DNA from: an uncultured Kiloniellales bacterium
GTDB taxonomy: Bacteria; Pseudomonadota; Alphaproteobacteria; Kiloniellales; JAKSDN01
Reading direction: 5' to 3'
Length of the DNA: 11,406 bases
NCBI GenBank assembly: GCA_947259625.1
Contig: CAMYMY010000071.1
Span: forward strand, 1-11,406
In this document: positions 1 to 6,306 of the stretch, piece by piece
Layout: every line of letters starts with the position of its first letter
Position numbering within the stretch: position 1 is the first letter of the stretch
The notes under the pieces: generated by a model
Seen by the model: only the letters and a program-made list of their open reading frames with translations
What the model was told of the DNA's origin: nothing
Databases searched by the model: none
Made by a program: the position numbers and the translations under genes

Positions 1-176
1 GCCGGGTGTTCCAGCGCGCGACCTCGCTGGGCGGCGTCGAGATCCTGATCGAACACCGCGCCACGATCGAGGGACCGGAGAGCCCGATCCCCGACGACCT
101 GCTGCGCCTGTCGATCGGCATCGAGCACCCCGACGACCTGATCGCCGACCTGGAACAGGCCCTTCGGCCCGGCTGA
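1..176 (+). CDS. C-terminal end of a Cys/Met-metabolism PLP-dependent enzyme (partial)
   Basis: Only the last 57 codons are in the window, read in the frame starting at base 3 and ending at TGA 174-176. The visible protein contains SLGGVEILIEH, then PDDLLRLSIGIEHPDDLIADL and a short tail. This is the characteristic C-terminal end of the cystathionine gamma-synthase/beta-lyase family (fold type I, pyridoxal phosphate). The SLGGVESL-like segment lies near the substrate carboxylate site, and the R-L-S-(I/V)-G-I-E segment supplies the conserved substrate-binding arginine. These cytosolic enzymes carry out transsulfuration, beta-elimination or sulfhydrylation on sulfur amino acids. The pyridoxal lysine and the residues that separate the subtypes lie upstream, so the exact reaction cannot be given. 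The gene runs convergently with the next small gene. Confidence 0.88.
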   Translation, partial: RVFQRATSLGGVEILIEHRATIEGPESPIPDDLLRLSIGIEHPDDLIADLEQALRPG

Positions 177-285
177 GGGTGCCGGCGATTGCACCAGCAC
201 CGGCATCGCAACCAATTCCGGGGCGGTCCGCGGCGGCGAGGGATGGCCGTTCTGGCCTATGGGGTGGATCCGCGGGCGCCTCGCC

Positions 286-507
286 TTAGACGGCGGCGGC
301 GCGGGGGCGGCCCCGAGTGCGCGCGGGGAACTTCACGACCGGGTTGCCGTTCTGCTTTTGGCGCCCGGCCAGGAGATTGAGTTCGTTGAGGCAACTCTCC
401 AGGTTGGCGAGCTCGCGCGCGTCGTCCCGGTCATAGACTTCGAAGCAGCTCAACTTGATTTCCACGAGATCGATTAGAGTCTCCAGCGAGCGTTGTGTGA
501 TCGTCAT
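286..507 (-). CDS. Small conserved-type hypothetical protein, 73 residues
   Basis: The protein is 73 residues long and begins MTITQRSLETLIDLVEIKLS. I recognise no domain with a known role. Residues 1-47 look like two amphipathic helices rich in Leu, Glu and Asp, with the conserved-looking patch VYDRDDARELANLE around residues 24-37. The tail from about residue 48 is basic and disordered, rich in Arg, Pro and Ala. The start is well supported: an AGGAGG lies at 515-520 on the complement, seven bases before the ATG, and a plausible promoter lies upstream. It is transcribed away from the tRNA and towards the PLP-enzyme gene. The 109-bp gap between their stop codons contains a GC-rich inverted repeat (TGCCGG 180-185 with CCGGCA 200-205) but no T tract. 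A small cytosolic adaptor-type protein is possible, but this is only a guess. Confidence 0.75.
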   Translation of the reverse strand: MTITQRSLETLIDLVEIKLSCFEVYDRDDARELANLESCLNELNLLAGRQKQNGNPVVKFPARTRGRPRAAAV

Positions 508-555
508 TTTCCAGCCTCCTGCTGTCTTGCTCGGACATCAGGTTGGCCCGCACAT

Positions 556-584
556 ATTTAAAAAGAGATGAACATTTGAGCCAA
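556..584 (-). promoter_or_regulatory. Putative sigma-70-type promoter of the 73-residue gene
   Basis: On the complement, TTGGCT (579-584) is followed after 17 bases by TTAAAT (556-561). Each hexamer matches four of six consensus positions. The -10 lies in the only AT-rich stretch of this intergenic region. The implied start near 548 leaves a leader of about 40 bases before the strong ribosome binding site. Confidence 0.5.
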
Positions 585-609
585 ATGCACCGAGTGTGTC
601 GGTCGTTAC

Positions 610-661
610 AGCGACCTCCCCGGTGGTCGCTCGGAGCCGCAACGGAGCGCCGCAACGGAGT
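610..661. repeat. Small hairpin and 13-bp tandem duplication upstream of tRNA-Ser
   Basis: A 7-bp inverted repeat (AGCGACC 610-616 with GGTCGCT 625-631, 8-base loop) is followed at once by two copies of GCCGCAACGGAGY (636-648 and 649-661). Both sit just upstream of the -35 box of the tRNA promoter. No function can be read from this. The tandem copy may be a replication-slippage product. Confidence 0.55.
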
Positions 662-665
662 GCCG

Positions 666-695
666 TTGACAGCGCGGCCCCACGGCGGCTAGAAA
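666..695 (+). promoter_or_regulatory. Putative promoter of tRNA-Ser
   Basis: A perfect TTGACA (666-671) is followed after 18 bases by TAGAAA (690-695), which keeps four of six -10 positions. The predicted start near 702 is about 32 bases upstream of the tRNA 5' end, a usual distance for a precursor trimmed by RNase P. Confidence 0.6.
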
Positions 696-733
696 CGCTG
701 GCCGCAAATGCTGTGAATGGATACCGCTCCTGC

Positions 734-826
734 GGAGGGGTGGCCGAGTGGCTGAAGGCGGCGGTTTGCTAAACCGTTATACGGCGATAAACCGTATCGG
801 GGGTTCGAATCCCCCTCCCTCCGCCA
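734..826 (+). tRNA. tRNA-Ser (anticodon GCT)
   Basis: A full type II (long variable arm) tRNA can be folded. The acceptor stem is GGAGGGG (734-740) with TCCCTCC (816-822), closing on one G-T wobble. The discriminator is G823 and the CCA is encoded at 824-826. The D-arm region contains TGGCCGAGTGG. The anticodon stem is 761-765 with 773-777, and the loop carries GCT at 768-770. The variable arm is long, as expected for serine. The T arm is GGGGG-TTCGAAT-CCCCC ending at 815. It decodes AGC and AGT. The final A of the CCA is also the first base of the core of the downstream inverted repeat. Confidence 0.97.
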
Positions 827-887
827 TCCTGCTTCGCGCTGACGCGCTTCGCAGGATTGCCGTTCACCATCGACGCGAAGCAGGATG
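825..887. repeat. Inverted repeats abutting the tRNA 3' end
   Basis: CATCCTGCTTCGCG (825-838) is perfectly complementary to CGCGAAGCAGGATG (874-887), giving 14-bp arms around a 35-base loop. A competing shorter hairpin forms from ATCCTGC (826-832) and GCAGGAT (851-857), with an inner GCGC/GCGC stem. The result is three related copies of a CCTGC-TTCGC motif in 63 bp. The outer fold could end the tRNA transcript or guide 3' trimming. The layout also resembles small palindromic (REP-like) intergenic elements. Confidence 0.75.
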
Positions 888-914
888 CCCTTCGAAGCTT
901 TAGCGAAGAAGGGC
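887..914 (+). promoter_or_regulatory. Hairpin covering the GIY-YIG ribosome binding site
   Basis: GCCCTTC (887-893) pairs with GAAGGGC (908-914) across a 14-base loop. The only candidate ribosome binding site for the next gene, AAGGG at 909-913 (eight bases before ATG 922), lies in the 3' arm. It would therefore be hidden when the hairpin forms. The pairing is seen directly; an effect on translation is inferred. Confidence 0.5.
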
Positions 915-921
915 TGCCACC

Positions 922-1164
922 ATGCATTATGTCTACTTGATCGAAAGCAAGCAAACGCCCAGGCATCGTTATGTCGGTCTGACGGCAGACCTCAAGCAAC
1001 GGTTAGAGGACCACAACTCCGGTAAGTCTACCCATACCTCCAAGTTCAGACCGTGGCGTCTTGTGACCTATGTGGCCTTTTCGGATAGGATAAAGGCGGA
1101 ATCGTTCGAGCGCTACCTCAAGTCAGGCTCCGGTCACGCCTTCGCCAAACGGCGCTTGTGGTAA
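922..1164 (+). CDS. GIY-YIG nuclease domain protein (small, single domain)
   Basis: The 80-residue product is essentially one GIY-YIG domain. The degenerate first motif is V4-Y5-L6 and the second is Y17-V18-G19. The catalytic-type arginine is R27 in DLKQRLEDHN, and the metal-binding-type glutamate is E63 in SFERYLKSGSG. The C-terminal GSGHAFAKRRLW is typical of the short UPF0213/YhbQ-like group. The fold cuts DNA using one divalent metal ion. Cellular roles of these stand-alone proteins are mostly unknown, with repair, nucleic-acid processing and selfish mobility all proposed. The gene starts 96 bases after a tRNA, and its leader is made of palindromes. The start is fixed by the YVYLIES motif, which must be at the N-terminus. 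The ribosome binding site is modest and lies in a hairpin. Confidence 0.88.
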   Translation: MHYVYLIESKQTPRHRYVGLTADLKQRLEDHNSGKSTHTSKFRPWRLVTYVAFSDRIKAESFERYLKSGSGHAFAKRRLW

Positions 1165-1337
1165 TTCGCGCCAAGGCAGGCGACGCAAGACCTTGGAGAC
1201 GGGTTCGCTCGAGACTGCCTGCAGCGCCACTCTTAAATATCTGTTATCATTATGTTTTTCTAATTTCCTATTGCGCCGCAAACCCGCCGCGATTTCCGGG
1301 GGCTTGGCGCCCTCGAGGTCCCGTTTTCTCAGTCGCC
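1165..1337. other. Intergenic stretch without recognised features
   Basis: No gene is seen between the GIY-YIG stop and the IS6-type remnant. An AT-rich patch at about 1230-1272 stands out against the GC-rich surroundings. Short open frames here have no start signals or recognisable products. Confidence 0.5.
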
Positions 1338-1647
1338 GGTATTGTCAAACCAAATCGGTCCAGTCTCAAAGAAAGCCGGAAGGCGGCGATCTCAGGCCGC
1401 AAGCTGGTGCCATCCGGCCAGCGCGGCGGCGAATTTCCGCAGGGTTTTGATGTCCGTGAATTTCGCCATCGCACCCTCGCGTTGCCGGAACGGCTGGTGG
1501 GAAATCTCCGAACCGGTAGCGGATGTACATCATCACCGCGAGGCGGATCACCTCGGGCGAGCTGTTGAAATAACGGAAGGGATGTTGCATCACCAGACGC
1601 TGCGCGGCGTCCCTATCCGCCTCAAGCCAATTTACTCTGACAGTGCC
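1338..1647 (-). mobile_element. Internally deleted IS6-family element (MITE-like, 310 bp)
   Basis: The two ends form 21-bp imperfect terminal inverted repeats. The left one begins GGTATTGTCAAACC (1338) and the right one, read on the complement, begins GGCACTGTCAGAGT (from 1647). They match at 15 of 21 positions. The right end resembles the GGCACTGT-type ends known from IS6-family elements. The transposase remnant lies between them with about 35 bp at each side, as in an intact IS6 element. Intact members are roughly 0.8 kb, so more than half of the interior is missing. I see no 8-bp target duplication: the flanks are CAGTCGCC on the left and CTCGGGCA on the right. The element is therefore old, or one end was rearranged. 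It has no competent transposase and could move only if one is supplied from elsewhere. Confidence 0.8.
1392..1590 (-). pseudogene. IS6-family transposase remnant (frameshifted, two internal deletions)
   Basis: Reading from the ATG at 1590 on the complement gives MQHPFRYFNSSPEVIRLAVM and then MYIRY, the hallmark N-terminus of IS6-family DDE transposases. After a junction near 1520 the match continues in a different frame with SHQPFRQREGAMAKFTDIKT and LRKFAA, a segment close to the family's C-terminus. It then jumps in frame to ALAGWHQLAA and the stop at 1392-1394, which is the usual family ending. The whole catalytic core with the DDE residues is absent, as is the stretch before the ALAEW-type ending. 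An intact protein has about 230-260 residues; only about 60 remain. The product cannot be functional. Confidence 0.85.
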
Positions 1648-1778
1648 CTCGGGCATGCTGCAATGACCGATCACAGTGGAAATCGGCTGTGGCTTGGGCA
1701 TTGGGGAAAAGCATGAGCCTGTCCGTCGGAGGAGCATCTGCCGCGGCAGCGGCGAGGGAGCGCAGGAGACAACCTCGC

Positions 1779-2945
1779 ATGCTGTTCGAGCGCGGCGAGT
1801 ATCTGGATCGTCTCGCCCGTGTAAAGCGCAGCATGACCGAACGGGATATCGATCTGCTGCTCGTCGCCAGTCCCGCCAATCAGTTCTACTTGACCGGTTA
1901 TGACGGCTGGTCGTTCTACACGCCGCAGATGGTCGTGGTCGCCCTCGATCAGGATGAGCCGATCTGGTTTGGCCGCAAGATGGACGCGGTCGGGGCGGGG
2001 TTTACGGTTTTCATGGAGAGCGGGCGCATCGTCCCCTACGGCGACAGCTACGTTGCTTCGACGGACAAGCATCCCATGCAGGCGCTCGCAGCCTTGATCC
2101 AAGCGCAGGGGTGGTCGCGCGGCCGGATCGGCGTCGAGATGGACGACTACTACTATACCGCGCGTTGGCACGAGATCCTGACGTCCAGCCTCTCCGAGGC
2201 GACCCTTGTCGACGCCTTTCTGCTCGTCAATTGGGTTCGGTTGCGCAAGTCCGACCGTGAGGTCGAGTACATGATGCAGGCGGGCAAGATCTCCGAGGCC
2301 GCCATGCAGGCTGCATTAGATACCGCCGAGCCTGGCGTCCGGCAGTGTGACGTGATCGCGGAACTCAACCGGGCGACCACGGCCGGCACCCAGGAATTTG
2401 GAGGCACTTTCACGTGCAAGCCGCCGAACGCGATGGTCGGCGAATACTGTGCGGCGCCGCACCTGAGCTGGACCGAGGCGCCTCTCGAGCCGGGCGAGAT
2501 GTTCTACATCGAGCAGGGCGGGGTCCGGCACCGCTATCACTCGCCTCTGTCGCGGTGTCTATACCTCGGCACGCCCAGCGATCGGATGATCCATGTCTCG
2601 CAGGTCATCGCGGAGGGGCTGAACGCTGTCCTGGATACGGTGAAGCCGGGGGTGGTCCTGGAGGAGCTGGCGGCAGCGTGGAGCAAGGTCATCGCACGCC
2701 ATGGGATCGAGAAGGACTCGCGCATCGGCTATCCCGTCGGCATCGGCTATCCTCCTACCTGGGGTGAGTTGACCTGCAGTCTGCGCAAGGGCGACCGAAC
2801 GGTGCTCGAACCCAACATGACGTTCCATTGCATTCCGGCGATCTGGCTCGACGACTACGGCTTGGTCATCAGCGAGTCTTTCGTGGTGACCCAATCCGGC
2901 GCGAAGACATTCGCCGATTTCCCTCGCAAGCTCTTCTCCAAATAG
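1779..2945 (+). CDS. Creatinase-type M24 hydrolase, DoeA (ectoine hydrolase)-like
   Basis: The 388-residue protein has the two-domain layout of the creatinase/prolidase family: an N-terminal domain (about 1-155) with DPAN-like SPANQFYLTGYDGWSFY at 31-47, and a C-terminal pita-bread domain (about 160-385). The closest family I recognise is ectoine hydrolase DoeA, which opens the ectoine ring in the cytoplasm. Shared landmarks are AAPHLSW (225-231), RYHSPLSR (252-259), GYPPTWGE (323-330) and MTFHC (347-351). The five metal ligands of M24 peptidases are not kept: the two Asp positions read E245 and P256. A metal-free creatinase-like mechanism is therefore likely, with H228, E245 and E366 as candidate active residues. 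The start at 1779 fits family length and has AGGAG at 1764-1768. An in-frame ATG at 1713 and GTG at 1689 would only add a low-complexity Ala/Arg leader. No doeB, doeC or doeD accompanies it, so the substrate is uncertain. Confidence 0.82.
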   Translation: MLFERGEYLDRLARVKRSMTERDIDLLLVASPANQFYLTGYDGWSFYTPQMVVVALDQDEPIWFGRKMDAVGAGFTVFMESGRIVPYGDSYVASTDKHPMQALAALIQAQGWSRGRIGVEMDDYYYTARWHEILTSSLSEATLVDAFLLVNWVRLRKSDREVEYMMQAGKISEAAMQAALDTAEPGVRQCDVIAELNRATTAGTQEFGGTFTCKPPNAMVGEYCAAPHLSWTEAPLEPGEMFYIEQGGVRHRYHSPLSRCLYLGTPSDRMIHVSQVIAEGLNAVLDTVKPGVVLEELAAAWSKVIARHGIEKDSRIGYPVGIGYPPTWGELTCSLRKGDRTVLEPNMTFHCIPAIWLDDYGLVISESFVVTQSGAKTFADFPRKLFSK

Positions 2946-3022
2946 GGAAGGGATCTCCGTGCAGAGCTGATGAACGCTGGCTCGATAACAAACTAGAAGA
3001 AGGGCCCGGGACCCCCAAGGCA

Positions 3023-4612
3023 ATGGCGTTTGCCCATCGACCACTGGTGATGTCCGACAGGGGCATCGTCGTGAGCGGACACCACCGAGCTTCCGAGGCT
3101 GGAGCAGCCATGCTTCGGCAAGGCGGCAATGCAATGGATGCTGCCGTCGCTGCGGCCGCGACCCTAGCGGTCGCCATTCCGCACATGAACGGTTTGGGCG
3201 GCGACGCCATTGCGCTGTACTACGACGCGAGCGCCGACAAGGTGACCGCGATCAATGGAAGCGGGCGTGCGCCAGCCGCCGCGACCGTCGCGCACTACCG
3301 TGGGCTTGGTCACGAGGCGATTCCCCGGCGCGGACCCCTGTCGATGTCTGTTCCGGGAGTTGTGCACGCGTGGGAGAATTGTCTTCTCCGCTGGGGCTCG
3401 AAGTCGCTGCGCGAGTGCTTGGAACCTGCGATCGAGCTCGCGGAGCAGGGCGTGCCCATCGACCAGGCCCAGCTCGAGTTCCTCACCGGGCCGGTCTACG
3501 CCGGGCTCGCTTCGGATTTCGCGCCGCTCGCGGATTTCTTCGGCGCGCCGGCGGCGACTCGCAGGCTCGGCATGAGGCTGTTCCAGCCGCTGCTCTCGCG
3601 AACCCTCCGAGCCTTGGCCGAGGGTGGCGCAGCCTGCTTCTATGAGGGGGCAATCGCCGAGGCGCTGTTGCTCGACCTAAGGGCCGCCGGAGCGCTGATT
3701 TCGGAGCGCGATCTTGCTGGTCATGCCACGGAGTTCGGTGAATCGCTAGCGGTTTCCTACCACGGCCGAACCGTGCATGCCGCGCCCCCCAACTCTCAAG
3801 GCGTCGCACTGGTGCTGTTGGCGGGTCTCGACGACGTCACAGCGTCGCGACGAGGCGAGGCGCCACTGGCCGAACTTGGATTGGATGCCACCTGGTACAT
3901 GCGCGCGAAGCGAGCCGCCTTCGAGCTCCGGGACCGCCATGCCGTGGACCCGGCTCGCAGTCGGCTTCCGCCCGATTTGCTGAGTCGAGAGTCACTGTCC
4001 CGTCTGGCGGGCAGCGAGGTTGTGGCCGATGCGGAGGCCCGGGCAGGCGGTGGCGACACCAGCACTCTGGTGGTTGTCGACTCCGCCGGTAATGCCGTCA
4101 GCTGGGTGCAGAGCCTGTTCGAGGAGTTCGGCAGTGGCATCGTGTCGGAAAGAACCGGCATCGTGCTGCACAATAGACTCTGCCTGGAGCAGTTGAACGA
4201 TGATCCGAGCCGCGGACTGCGTCCTGGCATGCGACCGTTTCACACCTTGTGCCCGGCCCTTGTGGTTGGCCGGCGGGGCTGCGACATGGCGATCGCGACG
4301 CCCGGAGATCATGGCCAACCGCAAACGATCTATCAGGTGCTCCGCCATGTCTTTGTGGACGCCATCCCGATCCAGGACGCAATCGAGCGCCCTCGGCTTC
4401 GCCACGACCTGGGCGAGGTGGTCATGGTGGAGGATCGCGCGCCCGCAAGCTGGTTGGACGATTTGCAGGCCTCCGGTTACAGCATCCGCGATGTGGGTTC
4501 CTGGTCTCGTCTGATGGGCGGCGTCAACGCTGTCCACCGCCTGTCCGAGGATGTCTGGAGCGCCGGCGCCGATCCGCGCCGCTCGAGCTACGCTGTGACG
4601 AGAGGACGATGA
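3023..4612 (+). CDS. Gamma-glutamyltransferase-like Ntn hydrolase, cytoplasmic
   Basis: The 529-residue protein belongs to the gamma-glutamyltranspeptidase family, whose members cleave themselves to expose an N-terminal threonine nucleophile. Landmarks are GGNAMDAAVAAA (34-45), NGLGGDAI (56-63), the substrate-binding-type R82 in GSGRAP, and the cleavage site GGGDTSTLVVVD with T346 as predicted nucleophile. Then come GNAVSWVQSLFEEFGSGIV and the late loop IATPGDHGQP (424-433). Processing would give chains of about 345 and 184 residues. There is no signal peptide, unlike periplasmic Ggt. The loop TPGDHG replaces the usual PGGS-type glutamyl-binding loop, so the acyl group may not be gamma-glutamyl; oxamate-hydrolase-like and other amidase relatives share this style. 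It lies 77 bp after the DoeA-like gene on the same strand, so co-transcription is likely. The ribosome binding site is weak, so the start rests on homology to the RPLVMSDRGIVVSGH opening. Confidence 0.85.
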   Translation: MAFAHRPLVMSDRGIVVSGHHRASEAGAAMLRQGGNAMDAAVAAAATLAVAIPHMNGLGGDAIALYYDASADKVTAINGSGRAPAAATVAHYRGLGHEAIPRRGPLSMSVPGVVHAWENCLLRWGSKSLRECLEPAIELAEQGVPIDQAQLEFLTGPVYAGLASDFAPLADFFGAPAATRRLGMRLFQPLLSRTLRALAEGGAACFYEGAIAEALLLDLRAAGALISERDLAGHATEFGESLAVSYHGRTVHAAPPNSQGVALVLLAGLDDVTASRRGEAPLAELGLDATWYMRAKRAAFELRDRHAVDPARSRLPPDLLSRESLSRLAGSEVVADAEARAGGGDTSTLVVVDSAGNAVSWVQSLFEEFGSGIVSERTGIVLHNRLCLEQLNDDPSRGLRPGMRPFHTLCPALVVGRRGCDMAIATPGDHGQPQTIYQVLRHVFVDAIPIQDAIERPRLRHDLGEVVMVEDRAPASWLDDLQASGYSIRDVGSWSRLMGGVNAVHRLSEDVWSAGADPRRSSYAVTRGR

Positions 4613-4745
4613 AGGGCCTTGTCAGAGCAAGACCCGAGTCGCCTTGGAAAGCCGAATATGCTTCCGTTTGCGGCTGGTGAGAGGCACTATCCGGTAAACC
4701 TCGAGTTTGACATAACGATCATCAGCAGCCAGGAGGATCTCAGGT

Positions 4746-4985
4746 ATGCGACGCGTTCAGATCTTGACCAGCGCAGTTCTTATGGCGCTATTGACAGCGT
4801 GTTCGACTCCTCAAGAGGACGCATCCAAAGCTCAGAAGCATGCCTTCGAAGCTCAGGAAAACGTGGCGAAAGAGCGCCTTGAGTTGGTTGACAAATATCA
4901 GACCTGTGTCAAAGAATCCGCCGGAGATAACCTGAAGATCGAAGCATGCGATTCATACCTGAGGGCAGCCGAAGCCTTAAGATAG
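4746..4985 (+). CDS. Small lipoprotein, 79 residues
   Basis: The product has a clear lipoprotein signal: Arg-Arg at 2-3, a hydrophobic core, and a lipobox LTAC with the modified cysteine at C19. The mature part is about 60 residues, highly charged and predicted to be helical (roughly 24-50 and 60-79). It contains two further cysteines, C54 and C68, that could form a disulfide closing a helical hairpin. I recognise no named family. The start is well fixed by AGGAGG at 4731-4736, nine bases before the ATG. It follows the Ntn-hydrolase gene by 133 bp and converges with the DUF4105 gene, whose stop lies 84 bp away. No clear T-tract terminator separates them. It is probably anchored in the outer membrane on the periplasmic side. 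Its function is unknown. Confidence 0.78.
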   Translation: MRRVQILTSAVLMALLTACSTPQEDASKAQKHAFEAQENVAKERLELVDKYQTCVKESAGDNLKIEACDSYLRAAEALR

Positions 4986-5069
4986 AACCGCTGTTCGTTC
5001 TGCCGCCTGCCTCGGTGAAATGCCTCATTATCAATGACTTTTGGCATTAGAGGCTGTAATCGGCGTCGT

Positions 5070-6077
5070 TCATGGCATGCCCGGGAGGTTCTCGCGGATG
5101 CGCCGCGAGAAATCGTCGGCACCGTCGGCCGCCCGGGCACGTTCGTTGATGTGGCTCTGCTGGTGCAAGGCATCGAACGGAAGGCTCTGATCCAGTGATC
5201 CACGCTCGTATACGAGCTCCGGAAAATAGCCGCTCGCCAACATCTTCCAGCTCAACGGCACCCGCGGCCCGATGGCTTGGATATGCATCACGATGTTGGT
5301 CGTGCAGTTTGTCGAGGCGGTGTTGTAGAACTCGGGCCGGTCGTTTAGCTCGTCGATCTTCGTCACGTATTCCAAGAACAGGTGGCGAAGGCGCTCTGGC
5401 GGCGCGTTCGTCCTGTAAAGATAGACATCCTCCGGCGGGTCGCGATAGCTGGCCCGCAGCCCGATCAGATCGCTTTCGTCCGCGACGACGTAGTATAGCT
5501 CGTAACGGCGAAAGAAGCCGGCGAAGGCCGAGTAAGCCTCGTCTTGCTCCTTGCGGGCCTCGATCGAGATCGCGACTTGTTCGCCAGCGAAACCGAAGCT
5601 GAGGATCGTGTGCGCGATGGCGTCGCCCATCCAATAGACGGCGATCAGATCGAGCGTGTCGAGCTGGCGCAAATCGAAGGACTTGTCGTACCAATGGGGC
5701 GTGTAGTCGGTCTCGCTGCGATAGCTGAAGCTCCGGATATTGCGCAGCGTAACGATATCGCCCTCGATCTCGGCCGACGGCAACATGGCGACTTCGGGCT
5801 GCCAAGCGCGGTCGTTGCTTGCCCCCAAAGTCGACCACCAACCGAGCAGCGCTAAAAAGGCGCCGACGAAGGGCAGCAGTGGCACGATAAGCCGCCGGCG
5901 GAGAAGGGCGATCAATAGGCCGCCCGCGCCGAGCACCACAAATGCCAGTGCAAGCGTAACGCGGATCCCGTCGGCGGCGGGCAAGGTAAACCAAAGCGCC
6001 AGCGCTCCCCAGATGGCCGCTCCGGTCACCAGCAGGCCGACCAGACCGGCCCCAATCCGCCGAAACAAGGTCTTCAT
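5070..6077 (-). CDS. DUF4105 (Lnb N-terminal periplasmic domain) membrane protein
   Basis: The 335-residue protein starts with three hydrophobic segments at about 8-30, 38-58 and 64-84. A domain of about 220 residues matching the DUF4105 family then faces the periplasm. Family landmarks are WYDKSFDLRQLD (129-140), WMGDAIAHTILSFGF (149-163), the YRDPPEDVYLYR region (211-222) and FYNTASTNCTTNIVMH (250-265). H156 and C258 are the likely papain-like pair. The Lnb family includes bacterial lipoprotein N-acyl-transfer enzymes, so remodelling of lipids or lipoproteins is a reasonable guess, not a demonstrated role. The start has GGAG at 6087-6090 nine bases upstream. It is the last of three left-pointing envelope genes and lies 229 bp after the alpha/beta-hydrolase gene. 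Confidence 0.85.
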   Translation of the reverse strand: MKTLFRRIGAGLVGLLVTGAAIWGALALWFTLPAADGIRVTLALAFVVLGAGGLLIALLRRRLIVPLLPFVGAFLALLGWWSTLGASNDRAWQPEVAMLPSAEIEGDIVTLRNIRSFSYRSETDYTPHWYDKSFDLRQLDTLDLIAVYWMGDAIAHTILSFGFAGEQVAISIEARKEQDEAYSAFAGFFRRYELYYVVADESDLIGLRASYRDPPEDVYLYRTNAPPERLRHLFLEYVTKIDELNDRPEFYNTASTNCTTNIVMHIQAIGPRVPLSWKMLASGYFPELVYERGSLDQSLPFDALHQQSHINERARAADGADDFSRRIRENLPGMP

Positions 6078-6306
6078 GGGTTTCCGCTCCCTCCCTGCCG
6101 CCGCGCAAGGGCTTTCCGCATGTCCGAATGCCGATTGCTCTTCGTGGCGCTCTCCACCCAGGCTTCAGAGTGCCCGAAATGCCGCACCGAGTCCGGACCA
6201 AGAGTTCGGTTTAGGGCCATCCGTGATGTGATCTCACGTCTCGCAAGCATCGATGGCAGCAACTCCTGACCGTCCAGATCGGCGCTTTGCATCTCAACAG
6301 ATGGCC

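Noticed and set aside
4707..4735. Perfect TTGACA as promoter of the small lipoprotein gene
   Set aside because: A -10 box at normal spacing would fall inside the ribosome binding site and reads CAGGAG, so no usable promoter is formed.
5047..6201. 384-codon minus-strand frame overlapping the DUF4105 gene in another frame
   Set aside because: The product is Arg-rich with no recognisable motifs, while the overlapping frame has membrane segments and family motifs.
6074..6292. 72-codon frame whose stop overlaps the DUF4105 start as ATGA
   Set aside because: The overlap looks like translational coupling, but there is no ribosome binding site before its ATG and no recognisable sequence. Left out as probable chance.
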